NCBI RefSeq assembly: GCF_040784915.1
Contig: NZ_CP160797.1
Coordinates: 184,001-248,000 of the forward strand
DNA from: Bacillus vallismortis
Lineage (GTDB): Bacteria > Bacillota > Bacilli > Bacillales > Bacillaceae
DNA: 64,000 bases
Direction of reading: 5' to 3'
The position numbers and the translations under genes were made by a program. Of the stretch, positions 26,987-35,451 are shown in pieces; the stretch's first letter is position 1; each line of letters begins with the position of its first letter. The notes under the pieces were generated by a model. The model saw only the letters and a list, made by a program, of their open reading frames with translations, was not told where the DNA came from and did no database searches.

Positions 26987-27051
26987 CCGACAATTTTCAA
27001 GATTCAATGATCTAAAATTATCATTGAAATTTTGAAGTTGTCGGTTTTTTT
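26987..27051 (+). terminator. Long hairpin terminator upstream of dabB
   Basis: CCGACAA (26987-26993) pairs with TTGTCGG (27038-27044), and the inner sequence also pairs (TTCAATGAT with ATCATTGAA), giving a nearly complete 58-nt hairpin followed by seven T. It would stop transcription entering dabB, or serve as a regulated leader. Confidence 0.8.
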
Positions 27052-27159
27052 ATTGGAAAAAAATAGAGATGAATAAAAATTGTAATAAATGATAGAAAAA
27101 TATGATCTGACTTAAAGGTCTTTTGAACAATAATGACATTTAAAAAGGGAGAAGTTAGA

Positions 27160-28668
27160 ATGTTAGTTTCGTCATCATTATTAACATTATTTTTTATGAT
27201 GCTTATTGCATCTGGGATAAGCGGACTATTGTTTTTACATCCACGCGTACCCTTGAGCTTTATTCGCATTCATATTGGTATTTTGGCTTTACCACCGTTG
27301 GTATCCTTAGTCATTCTTGCCAATGGCAGTGTGAATGGAAATGTGGGCCCTTGGTACTTAGATTCCTTAGCTTGGTTAATGGCTTTCTTTGTTTTAGCAA
27401 TTGGCCTAATCATTCAGCGTTTTTCTGTACGTTACTTAATGGGGGATCGATCTTATCGAAAATATTTTGCGCTTTTTACTTTCACTACAGGTGCTGCTTC
27501 AATTGCATGGTTAAGTGGTGATCTCCGCCTGATGGTTGTTTTTTGGGGAGCAACTCTTGTCGGTTTAACCTTACTTATCAGGTTAAACAGTGCATGGCAA
27601 GTGGCTAGTGAAGCAGCCAAGGTTTCTGGCCGCTTATTTTTGTTAAGTTGGTTTTCTTTGTTTTTCGCGATGATTTGGCTTTTTCAAGTCACAGGCCAAT
27701 GGCAGTTATCATTGGTTTTAACAAATGAAAGTTTAGCTCAACTGGGGGGATGGGAGAGAACAGGGATTAATCTATTGATTGTATTAGCAGTGATCATTCC
27801 CGCAGCTCAATGGCCATTCCAAAGATGGTTAATTGAGTCTATTGTTGCTCCAACTCCTGTTTCTGCGATTATGCACGCAGGTTTAGTCAATGCAGGCGGG
27901 ATTATACTAGCCCGGTTTTCACCTCTATTTAATGGTGGTATAGCTTCGATTATTTTACTTATGCTTGCTGGGATCTCTGTATTGATTGGAACTGGCATTA
28001 GTTTAGTCCAGGTTGACTATAAACGCCAGTTAGTAGGCTCCACGATTGGACAAATGGGGTTTATGCTCATTCAGTGTGCATTAGGTGCGTATGTAGCAGC
28101 CATTATTCATCTTATTTTACATGGTTTATTCAAAGCTACGTTGTTTTTACAAGCTGGTTCAGCGGTACGGTCTCATGAAGTATCGGCTGGCGTTAATATA
28201 GGAACATCCTATTTATGGATCATGGGTGGTCGGATTTTATCCTTAGTTATAGGGGTTTCTTTTTGGCTCACGGCTCCTGATGAGGGGTATCAATTCATTA
28301 GTGCGCTAATCTTAGGGTGGTCATTGTCCGTTTCTTGGACTCAGCTCGTAGCTTTTGGAGAGGGAAGACTTGGCCGAATTGTTGGCATAACATTTTTAGG
28401 AGGAGCAGCTCTCGTATATTTTATCATTCATAGCCTCTTCTATGAGTGGTTGCATACAATCGCTTTTCAAAGTGTTCAGCCTCCAATGTCAGCTGTGATC
28501 ATTGTCGTATGTCTCTTACTATTTGGCAGTGCTTTAGGTACGTGGGTTGCTCGTCATCGTTCTTCCGTTTTCTTCGCAGTACTCTATCTTTGGTTAGTGC
28601 GATTAGGTGAAGCAAAACCAAAGACAGTAGAGAGACATCCAGACTACCTTAAACAATATTTATCATAA
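27160..28668 (+). CDS. dabB: Inorganic carbon transporter subunit DabB (NdhF-like)
   Basis: Membrane subunit of the DabAB (MpsAB) dissolved-inorganic-carbon uptake system; in B. subtilis annotated ndhF. 502 residues, a proton-pumping antiporter-type fold of the NuoL/MrpA family with about a dozen membrane segments. QWPFQRWLIESIVAPTPVSAIMHAG is the conserved antiporter core with its Lys/His relay (HLILHGLFKATLFL). Standing alone beside dabA rather than among nuo genes, it should energise CO2 hydration rather than complex I. AAGGGAGAAG precedes the ATG at 27160. Confidence 0.88.
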   Translation: MLVSSSLLTLFFMMLIASGISGLLFLHPRVPLSFIRIHIGILALPPLVSLVILANGSVNGNVGPWYLDSLAWLMAFFVLAIGLIIQRFSVRYLMGDRSYRKYFALFTFTTGAASIAWLSGDLRLMVVFWGATLVGLTLLIRLNSAWQVASEAAKVSGRLFLLSWFSLFFAMIWLFQVTGQWQLSLVLTNESLAQLGGWERTGINLLIVLAVIIPAAQWPFQRWLIESIVAPTPVSAIMHAGLVNAGGIILARFSPLFNGGIASIILLMLAGISVLIGTGISLVQVDYKRQLVGSTIGQMGFMLIQCALGAYVAAIIHLILHGLFKATLFLQAGSAVRSHEVSAGVNIGTSYLWIMGGRILSLVIGVSFWLTAPDEGYQFISALILGWSLSVSWTQLVAFGEGRLGRIVGITFLGGAALVYFIIHSLFYEWLHTIAFQSVQPPMSAVIIVVCLLLFGSALGTWVARHRSSVFFAVLYLWLVRLGEAKPKTVERHPDYLKQYLS

Positions 28669-28679
28669 GGAGGTCATCA

Positions 28680-31301
28680 ATGATGGGCATTACATCTGAA
28701 TTAACGAAAGAAAATGTAAAAAACAAAGATGTAGATCTTGATGTTCAAGAAAGTGATATTCACGTTTTAATTGAATCTGCCAGCCGAGTGATTGCGCCGC
28801 TTTGGCCTATTTCTACCTTTGCTGCACGCAATCCGTGGATGGGTCTCGAAAACCAACCTTTTGATCAGGTTGCAAGCTGGTTGAAAAATACCCGTGATGT
28901 TGATATATACCCTAGTGCGTCTTTGATCCATTCAGCAAAGAATAAAGGTGAGATTGATGAAGATTTTGTGGAAATGGGGCTGCAGAGTTGGTTGGATTCA
29001 CATTCCTTTACTATCCCGCGGGACGCGGCAGAACGATTTTGTCGTGCTGGATTAAAATTAGATCCACTGCCTTCCGACCTTTTATCATCGCATAAGCTGG
29101 AGAAATTGGTGAATGAATGTAGTGGATTGGATCGTATCGAGAATATTTTTATGCAGCCAATAAGTTCATATATAGAGAATCAAGATGGTGAAAGGTTAAT
29201 CAATATACTAGATCATCATGTCATTAAGTGGTGTAAATTATATCTTGATGACTCTCAAGCAGGTTGGACAATGCCCAATCGTGATGAAGGTTTTTATCGT
29301 GCTTGGCAGCATCTGATTCAATATGATCCAGCACTTAGTAAAAAGCAGCGTGAAAGATTAAAAGGCTGGCCGCAAGAAGCACACTTGGCTTTACAAGAAG
29401 TATTATTCGCACTAGAAATCCCCGAATCAGAAATCCAGAGCTATCTTGAAGGTCATTTACTTTCCTTACCTGGATGGGCAGGGATGATGCTTTGGCGCTC
29501 CCAACAATCGAGCCATGAACATGCACTTCTAACAGAATATTTAGCAGTTCGAATATTGATGGAGCGTGCCTTTGTAAAGCCTTATTTACCTTTGGCTAAT
29601 CAACGACCTGAGAAAAAAATGTCGATTACGCCCCTTTTAGCAGCTTGGATCCATTGGGGGGACCTTGCAATAGAGGAATGGTCACAGATGTCGGCCGATG
29701 AACAAAACGAATATTTATCATTTGCCTACAGCTTTGATGAGAACCTTCGCAGGAAACTTTGGTTAGAAGCTTGGGAACAAACACACACAGATCGATTAAG
29801 TCAGAAGATCATCTCGAAACAACACGAAACCAACGGTAAAACATCGGCGTTAGCTCAATTAGCATTCTGCATCGATGTCCGATCAGAACCTTTTCGCCGT
29901 CAACTAGAAAAAGAAGGCCCGTTTGAAACGATTGGTATTGCCGGTTTCTTCGGGGTGCCGATTGCAACTTGTGAACTTGGCAGTAAACACAGTCATGCCT
30001 CCTTGCCGGTCATACTAAAACCGCAACATAAAATAAAAGAGTTCGTAGATGATGATGTACTCGAAAAATACAACCAACGCAAAAAGGCAGTTTATTCCGT
30101 AAGCCATACATTTAAAACGATGAAACAGAATGTGCTTACGAGCTTACTTCTGCCTGAGCTAAGTGGACCTTGGCTAAGTCTGCAAATGGTAGCGCGTAGC
30201 TTTGTACCAAGAAAAGCAGATCGTTTCATTCGTAATCTCCGTGAGACTTGGTTACGCAAACCTGATACAAAACTCTCGCTTCATCATGTTTATGACACAG
30301 AGGCAGAGATACCTGTTGGTTTTTCTGAAGAAGAAAGAGTGAACTTTGCTCGCCAAGCTCTAAAAATGATGGGGTTAACTGAGAATTTCGCACCATTAGT
30401 CGTGATTTGCGGGCATGGCAGTCAAAGCGCCAATAATCCTTATGCAGCAGCTCTTGACTGTGGTGCTTGCGGTGGAGCTGCCGGCGGATTCAATGCAAGA
30501 GTTTTAGCTGCTTTATGTAATCTTTCAGAGGTAAGAGAAGTTCTTTTAACTGAAGGAATTAAAATCCCTGAGGATACCGTTTTCGCAGCCGCTGAGCATA
30601 AAACAACAGTGGATGAATTACATTGGATTTATGTTCCTGAACTTTCCGAAGCTGCACAAGAAGCATTTGATCGTATCGAAGCTGTTATGCCGAAAGTGAG
30701 CCATAATGCAAATGCAGAACGTCTAGCCCAATTACCGAATTTCCAAAAGGAACTTAAAAATCCGAAGGCTGAGGCACACCGATTTGCGGAAGATTGGAGT
30801 GAGATACGTCCGGAATGGGGACTAGCTCGTAATGCCGCTTTTATCATCGGCCAACGTGAACTAACTAAGGATTGTGATTTGGAAGGAAGAGCCTTCCTTC
30901 ATAATTATGAATGGAATCAGGATGAAAGCGGTGAACTCCTAGCAAATATTATTGCAGGGCCTGGAACTGTGGCCCAATGGATTAATTTACAATATTACGC
31001 ATCAACGGTCGCACCTCATTATTATGGCAGCGGAAATAAGGCAACTCAAACCGTTACTGCAGGTCTCGGAGTTATGCAGGGGAATGCAAGTGACTTGTTA
31101 GCCGGACTGCCTTGGCAATCCGTCATGCAATCAGATCAAGAGGTTTATCATTCTCCTCTTCGTTTGCTGGTTGTCATCCAAGCTCCTAGAGATTATGTAG
31201 AACGGTTATTAAATAATGATTCAGTATTTCGAGAAAAAGTTCAAAATGGATGGATTCGACTGGCTAGTGTTGATCCAGATGGACGCTGGGAAAACTGGTA
31301 A
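28680..31301 (+). CDS. dabA: Inorganic carbon transporter subunit DabA (YbcC, DUF2309)
   Basis: Cytoplasmic zinc protein that pairs with DabB; together they hydrate CO2 to bicarbonate in one direction and trap it. 873 residues, DUF2309. The beta-carbonic-anhydrase-like site is complete: Cys397 and Asp399 in FCIDVRSEPF, His579 in CGHGSQSANNP and Cys594 in DCGACGG (15 residues apart, as in characterised DabA). AAGGAGG lies 7 bp before the ATG, 11 bp after dabB, so the two are co-translated. Symbol in B. subtilis is ybcC. Confidence 0.92.
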   Translation: MMGITSELTKENVKNKDVDLDVQESDIHVLIESASRVIAPLWPISTFAARNPWMGLENQPFDQVASWLKNTRDVDIYPSASLIHSAKNKGEIDEDFVEMGLQSWLDSHSFTIPRDAAERFCRAGLKLDPLPSDLLSSHKLEKLVNECSGLDRIENIFMQPISSYIENQDGERLINILDHHVIKWCKLYLDDSQAGWTMPNRDEGFYRAWQHLIQYDPALSKKQRERLKGWPQEAHLALQEVLFALEIPESEIQSYLEGHLLSLPGWAGMMLWRSQQSSHEHALLTEYLAVRILMERAFVKPYLPLANQRPEKKMSITPLLAAWIHWGDLAIEEWSQMSADEQNEYLSFAYSFDENLRRKLWLEAWEQTHTDRLSQKIISKQHETNGKTSALAQLAFCIDVRSEPFRRQLEKEGPFETIGIAGFFGVPIATCELGSKHSHASLPVILKPQHKIKEFVDDDVLEKYNQRKKAVYSVSHTFKTMKQNVLTSLLLPELSGPWLSLQMVARSFVPRKADRFIRNLRETWLRKPDTKLSLHHVYDTEAEIPVGFSEEERVNFARQALKMMGLTENFAPLVVICGHGSQSANNPYAAALDCGACGGAAGGFNARVLAALCNLSEVREVLLTEGIKIPEDTVFAAAEHKTTVDELHWIYVPELSEAAQEAFDRIEAVMPKVSHNANAERLAQLPNFQKELKNPKAEAHRFAEDWSEIRPEWGLARNAAFIIGQRELTKDCDLEGRAFLHNYEWNQDESGELLANIIAGPGTVAQWINLQYYASTVAPHYYGSGNKATQTVTAGLGVMQGNASDLLAGLPWQSVMQSDQEVYHSPLRLLVVIQAPRDYVERLLNNDSVFREKVQNGWIRLASVDPDGRWENW

Positions 31302-31362
31302 CTATTCATATGGATTCGTTACTCAATACAAAAATGATAAACATAAAGAAGAGGTGTGCTGT

Positions 31363-31890
31363 ATGAATGTAAATAAAAAAGTATTATTTTTGACGGACAT
31401 TGAAAACGGCTTGGAGCCTATTTTACAAGAAGTGACTAACACTCCAGCGGAAAATATGCTGACGATACAAAGCTATGGTGCCGTTATCTCACGTCCCTAT
31501 GGAGAAATCATGAGGTCTGTTATCATTGCAATTTATCAGGAAGATGTTGAGGAGGTTTTTGTTGTAGGCACAAAAGATAAGAGGACTTCCCCAGGCAATG
31601 TACGAACTCAACTTGAAACAATGAAAGATAAAATACAAACATTGGATTATCTTTTTCAAAATTGCAAGCCTGAATTTTTTGGTGGTACAGTCGATGAATG
31701 GCTAGATGGAAATGAAAATAGTATTGTCGCTATTGAAAAAAGCGTGGAAATCATTCGCCATCATCCACTAGTGCCGTCAGATGTTAAAGTTAGAGGTTTA
31801 ATCGTTAATCCAAAGGATGGAACATCTTCAATTGTGGATGCTCCTGCTGCTAAAACAGGTCAAGCCTCACCTGATCATTGCTTGTCATGA
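31363..31890 (+). CDS. ybcF: Carbonic-anhydrase-like protein without zinc ligands (YbcF)
   Basis: Protein of 175 residues with the layout of a short beta-carbonic anhydrase (strand-helix pattern around LFLTDIENG, IQSYGAVISRPYGEIMRSVIIAIYQEDVEEVFVVGTKDKRT). The usual zinc ligands, Cys in CxDxR and His-x2-Cys after the VVGH strand, are replaced (TDIE; GTKDKR), so hydratase activity is unlikely. GAGGTG precedes the ATG at 31363; the frame runs back into dabA without support. It follows dabA by 61 bp and is probably in the same operon, suggesting an accessory or regulatory role in carbon uptake. Confidence 0.75.
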   Translation: MNVNKKVLFLTDIENGLEPILQEVTNTPAENMLTIQSYGAVISRPYGEIMRSVIIAIYQEDVEEVFVVGTKDKRTSPGNVRTQLETMKDKIQTLDYLFQNCKPEFFGGTVDEWLDGNENSIVAIEKSVEIIRHHPLVPSDVKVRGLIVNPKDGTSSIVDAPAAKTGQASPDHCLS

Positions 31891-31947
31891 TGGAAACGGA
31901 AGGAGTTAACCTCTAAGCACTGAAAAAAGCAGTTTTAAGGAGAAAGT

Positions 31948-32238
31948 ATGGCCGCGAATTTAACTGATTTTGTAACGAAAACAATAGAGGAAATGAGTCC
32001 GTTTGATCGTGAAAATATAGAATGTATGAAAAAAGTAATGAGAAAAGCAATTGATTTTTATCATTTGAAATCTTATGAAGAAGTTGAGGAAACCCACTTA
32101 GGAAGCGTTCGATTTTTGCATGTACACTCTATTATTGAAGAAAATATGTTATCCAAAATGATAGTCGTCACAAGAAACGGTAAAACTGATTTGGATATTG
32201 AAGATGTATATGCAGGACATGTTGTAAGAGAATATTAA
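31948..32238 (+). CDS. ybcH: Conserved small protein YbcH
   Basis: Protein of 96 residues with AAGGAGAAAG before its ATG. I recognise no domain. It is acidic and soluble-looking (SPFDRENIECMKKVMRKAIDFYHLKSYEEVEE). It lies between ybcF and ybcI in the probable dabB-dabA-ybcF-ybcH-ybcI operon. Symbol given by position and order; function unknown. Confidence 0.72.
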   Translation: MAANLTDFVTKTIEEMSPFDRENIECMKKVMRKAIDFYHLKSYEEVEETHLGSVRFLHVHSIIEENMLSKMIVVTRNGKTDLDIEDVYAGHVVREY

Positions 32239-32290
32239 TCAGACGAAATAACGAATATGCCAATTTTTTTGCTCAGGAGATGTTTTATAA

Positions 32291-32653
32291 ATGAAAAAAT
32301 CGAAAGGTTCTTTTGAATCAGAGATCAGTAAGTCAATTACGCAATGGGAAAAGGATTATCTTGGGCGTGGGTCTGTATCTGTTAAGACCGATATCTTGCG
32401 GGACATGATCATTGTTAATTTAAAAGGAATTTTAACACCAGCTGAATATGCAGTTTGTGGATCAAAAGAGGGTATGTTATCTATCAAACAAACTCGTTCG
32501 GAGTTAGTTGAATCAGGTATAGAAGAACTTAAGGATATTATCCTGACGATAACCGGAGAAGAAGTGACAAGTTTTCATACTGATTTAAGCTCTCGGACAG
32601 GTGAACGAGTGATGGTGTTTAAATTATTTAATGATCTTGAGAAGAATCTTTGA
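32291..32653 (+). CDS. ybcI: DUF2294 protein YbcI
   Basis: Protein of 120 residues in what I take to be the DUF2294 family (FESEISKSITQWEKDYLGRGSVSVKTDILRDMIIVNLKGILTPAEY is typical). Family members are common near carbon-uptake or CO2-responsive genes in Bacillus, but no activity is known to me. AGGAGATG precedes the ATG. Last gene of the dab group. Confidence 0.75.
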   Translation: MKKSKGSFESEISKSITQWEKDYLGRGSVSVKTDILRDMIIVNLKGILTPAEYAVCGSKEGMLSIKQTRSELVESGIEELKDIILTITGEEVTSFHTDLSSRTGERVMVFKLFNDLEKNL

Positions 32654-32900
32654 TGTAAAGAATTAAAATGTTTTATTAAACAATCTATTCAAGCCCAAGT
32701 GGAGGGCTGAAGCATTCAAGGTTGTCATATTTTACTTTTTTAAACACGATGGAAGTTATGATAAATTGAACATAATCAGCTGCCGCTTCTTTTGACTTAC
32801 AGTTATGCCATCATTAATGATTTTTCATTCATAATCTAAGCGGACGCAAAGAGATATCAATTTATAGCACACTGTCTTGTTATTCCTGAAGATTCAATGG
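32654..32900. other. Gene-free spacer after ybcI
   Basis: About 250 bp with no ORF or strong hairpin apart from a short AAGCCC..GGGCT stem near 32691. It leads into the repeated terminator at 32902. Confidence 0.4.
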
Positions 32901-32901
32901 T

Positions 32902-32951
32902 TTCATTTCGAAAGATCTAACATCCGCTTTTGTTACGAGCGGATGTTTTTT
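32902..32951 (+). terminator. Repeated terminator, copy 1
   Basis: AACATCCGCT (32919-32928) pairs with AGCGGATGTT (32938-32947), then T. The 28 bp at 32902-32929 are identical to 34758-34785, where a second terminator of the same build lies after ybcL. The two copies bracket ybzH-ybcL. Confidence 0.88.
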
Positions 32952-33105
32952 ACATCTATTTAAATAATGAATTTGATGCTAGTGGATTGATCACTTGATC
33001 GATATTAAACTCATTTTAACTGGAAGTCATGAAAACATGCTTCGGAACTGAAAAAAGTCTTCAGATTTTTAATGTCTAAAAAGAAGTCAGTTGCCAAAAA
33101 ACGAA

Positions 33106-33133
33106 TTGACATATCGGAATATAACGATATAAT
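33106..33133 (+). promoter_or_regulatory. Promoter and operator of ybzH
   Basis: TTGACA (33106-33111) and TATAAT (33128-33133) with a 16-bp spacer that contains the inverted repeat ATATCG-N8-CGATAT (33111-33130). Start of transcription would be near 33140. The overlap of operator and promoter implies repression, most likely by YbzH itself. Confidence 0.75.
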
Positions 33134-33140
33134 AATTGGT

Positions 33141-33443
33141 ATGGAACCAATTGAAGTATTCAAAGCCTTATCAAATGAATCAAGGCTGCAAATTTTACAA
33201 TGGCTGAAGGAGCCTGATCGTCATTTTGCACCCCATGAAGGGATTGATATGAACACAATCGGGGTATGTGTCAGTCAAATAACAGACAAATTGAAAATGA
33301 CGCAATCGACGGCTTCTCAATATCTTACCATCCTTTTAAGAGCCGGCCTGATTAAGGCGGAACGAATCGGAAAGTACACGTATTACAAAAGAGATGAAGA
33401 AGCCATTGGGAAACTTGCTGACTTTCTTAAAACAGAGATATAA
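33141..33443 (+). CDS. ybzH: ArsR-family repressor YbzH
   Basis: Winged-helix regulator of about 100 residues (MEPIEVFKALSNESRLQILQWL start; MTQSTASQYLTILLRAGLIKAERIGKYTYYKR is helix 3 plus wing). The frame extends back to an ATG at 33072, but the -35/-10 elements lie inside that extension and it has no ribosome site. The ATG at 33141 begins almost exactly at the predicted transcription start, so the mRNA may be leaderless. It has no metal-binding cysteine pair; its inducer is unknown. Upstream of the MFS exporter gene ybcL, which carries related operators. Confidence 0.8.
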   Translation: MEPIEVFKALSNESRLQILQWLKEPDRHFAPHEGIDMNTIGVCVSQITDKLKMTQSTASQYLTILLRAGLIKAERIGKYTYYKRDEEAIGKLADFLKTEI

Positions 33444-33471
33444 AAATAAACATCAAAGGATGTTTATTTTT
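33444..33471 (+). terminator. Hairpin after ybzH
   Basis: AAATAAACATC (33444-33454) pairs with GATGTTTATTT (33459-33469), followed by TT. An AT-rich 11-bp stem; probably a weak terminator between ybzH and ybcL. Confidence 0.55.
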
Positions 33472-33478
33472 ACACTAT

Positions 33479-33540
33479 ACATATCGACATATTACGATGT
33501 GTTTATTTTTTATAATAACATATCGATATTTCGTGATATG
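33479..33540 (+). promoter_or_regulatory. Two further YbzH-type operators before ybcL
   Basis: CATATCG-N8-CGATGTG near 33479-33500 and CATATCGATATTTCGTGATATG near 33521-33542 repeat the ATATCG inverted-repeat pattern found at the ybzH promoter. They flank a TATAAT at 33512-33517, which is probably the ybcL -10. Confidence 0.6.
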
Positions 33541-33567
33541 TTTATTAATGATTAAGGAGTGAATGCT

Positions 33568-34740
33568 ATGTCTAATACTTGGAAAATTTATATTTTAGCC
33601 ATTGTCAGCTTTTTAGTTGGAACCTCAGAGTACATCATTTCGGGAATTTTGGATCAAATTGCTCATACTCTCGGGATCACTTTGGCTGCCGCGGGCCAGC
33701 TTATTACGATCTTTTCACTTGTATATGCTCTTTCCACACCCGTACTTATGGCATTGACAGCAAGTATGGATAGACGCAGGTTGATGATGTATGCCCTCGG
33801 TTTGTTTGTGTTTGGCAATGTCCTGGCTTTTGTACTGCCTGGTTATGGATGGTTTATTGCTGCTCGGATCATTATGGCGATGGGAGCAGGTGTGGTTGTT
33901 GTCACCGCATTAACGATTGCCGCTAAGATTGCATCGGAAGGGAAGCAAGGTAGTGCCATCGCTACTGTTGTTATGGGATTTACCGCCTCTTTAATCATAG
34001 GTGTTCCGCTTGGAAGAATGATAGCAGTAGCATTAGGCTGGAAGTCTGTATTTGGTGCAATTGCTTTGTTGGGATTGATCGCAATGGCCGTTATATTCTT
34101 TACTCTTCCGCATACTGAAGGGGATAAGCCTGTACCTTTGCTTCAACAGCTTTCTCTTTTCAAAAAACGGAAAGTGGCGATAGGATTATCAATCACTTTC
34201 TTCTGGCTCGGGGGATACTCTGTTGCTTATACCTATCTGTCACCGTATCTCTTGAACATTTCAGGAATAAGCGGCAAGTTGCTTAGCGGTGTTTTGCTTA
34301 TATTTGGAGTTGCCAGTTTAGTTGGATCGAAATTTGGGGGATTAAGCACCGACAAATGGGGAGTGTCTTTTACACTTGTTGGCGGAATGACATTGCATAT
34401 CGTCGCACTGATTCTGCTGTCATTTGTCACTCATTCCTATATCGGAGTGTTGGTGATTCTCATATTATGGTCGTTTGCCGCATGGTCTACCGGTCCGACA
34501 CAGCAATTTCACTTGGCTACAATAGAACCGGAAATGTCAGGTGTTTTGCTCAGCATTAATCAGTCCATGATGCAACTCGCCATGGCAGTCGGCGCAGGGA
34601 TAGGGGGAGTTTTTGTAGAAAACGTATCATTGGCCTCGATTACCTGGATTGGTGCATCAGGGGTTATGATTGCAATTATGGCATCATTGCTGATTTTTAA
34701 TTCACAACCGAAACAGGCGCTAAAAGATATCAATCAATAA
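33568..34740 (+). CDS. ybcL: MFS drug-efflux type transporter YbcL
   Basis: Major facilitator protein of the AraJ/Cml drug:proton antiporter type, 390 residues and 12 predicted membrane segments, with the motif SLVYALSTPVLMALTASMDRRRLM (loop 2-3) and GVPLGRMIAVALGWKSVFGAIA (motif C). AAGGAG precedes the ATG at 33568; the GTG at 33559 overlaps that site and is rejected. Controlled with ybzH through shared operators, so probably an inducible exporter. Substrate unknown. Confidence 0.85.
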   Translation: MSNTWKIYILAIVSFLVGTSEYIISGILDQIAHTLGITLAAAGQLITIFSLVYALSTPVLMALTASMDRRRLMMYALGLFVFGNVLAFVLPGYGWFIAARIIMAMGAGVVVVTALTIAAKIASEGKQGSAIATVVMGFTASLIIGVPLGRMIAVALGWKSVFGAIALLGLIAMAVIFFTLPHTEGDKPVPLLQQLSLFKKRKVAIGLSITFFWLGGYSVAYTYLSPYLLNISGISGKLLSGVLLIFGVASLVGSKFGGLSTDKWGVSFTLVGGMTLHIVALILLSFVTHSYIGVLVILILWSFAAWSTGPTQQFHLATIEPEMSGVLLSINQSMMQLAMAVGAGIGGVFVENVSLASITWIGASGVMIAIMASLLIFNSQPKQALKDINQ

Positions 34741-34757
34741 TCTACTGCTTTGTTTGG

Positions 34758-34810
34758 TTCATTTCGAAAGATCTAACATCCGCTTGTAAATACAAGCGGG
34801 TGTTTTTTAC
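34758..34810 (+). terminator. Repeated terminator, copy 2
   Basis: AACATCCGCTTGTA (34775-34788) pairs with TACAAGCGGGTGTT (34791-34804), then T. The 28 bp at 34758-34785 repeat 32902-32929 exactly. It terminates ybcL. Confidence 0.88.
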
Positions 34811-34863
34811 AAGTTGTTCAAAGTCCGTTCGTCCACAAGCCTTCCAAGGGCCGACATCGTTCT

Positions 34864-35224
34864 GTATGTGTCGAAGGCGCACTGAAGCTGAAAGAGATTT
34901 GCCGGCGGAGAGCTGAAGCACAGCACGATTGCCTTGATCGAACAAGGTATACCAGTATTCGCACTGGCAACACAAAGAGCATGTAAACCTATACATCCGA
35001 GGAAACGTTAAGGAAGTTGCCACTCGCGGAACAACACTTGCATCATCTCACTGAATGGACTAGACGGTGCGGATAATAGATTCGTACTGCCGGAAGTAAA
35101 CGCAGCGCTTGCTCGTGTTGGTTTTTGTTGTTCCATTGTAGCTGACGTTTACTATGCTACACTGCATCACGGCCGTGATGTTGATAAGCCGCGTAACCTT
35201 GCGAAGAGTGTTACTGTGGAGTAA
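34864..35224 (+). pseudogene. Decayed second copy of the glmS 3' end
   Basis: Matches the last ~384 bp of glmS (24732-25115) with many substitutions, a deletion of about 19 bp (after GAAAGAGATT) and single-base frameshifts, so it cannot encode the C-terminal SIS domain. The final stretch up to GTTACTGTGGAGTAA is nearly perfect. It corresponds in position to ybcM of strain 168. With its intact terminator it preserves a complete-looking glmS-end attachment sequence and may mark the far end of an island. Confidence 0.85.
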
Positions 35225-35231
35225 AATGTTT

Positions 35232-35266
35232 AACCCCTTTGGTTATCTTAGCCAAAGGGGTTTTAG
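35232..35266 (+). terminator. Intact glmS-type terminator beside the relic
   Basis: AACCCCTTTGG (35232-35242) pairs with CCAAAGGGGTT (35252-35262), then TT. It is the uninterrupted version of the split glmS terminator. Confidence 0.9.
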
Positions 35267-35451
35267 TATGAATATTTTATTTAAATTAGAGGAGAATTCA
35301 TTTAACTAAAGTCATTGCTTTATATAATCACTAAAATTTATTTGGAATAATCTCTTGATTTAATTTCCTCGCAGAGATTGTTTGAGATTAAGATGCTCCA
35401 CTTATATCTATTTAATGTAATTTTTAGGATAATATACAAAATTCCCCTTAC

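Noticed and set aside
33072..33140. Longer ybzH start
   Set aside because: The -35 and -10 boxes lie inside it and no ribosome site precedes it.
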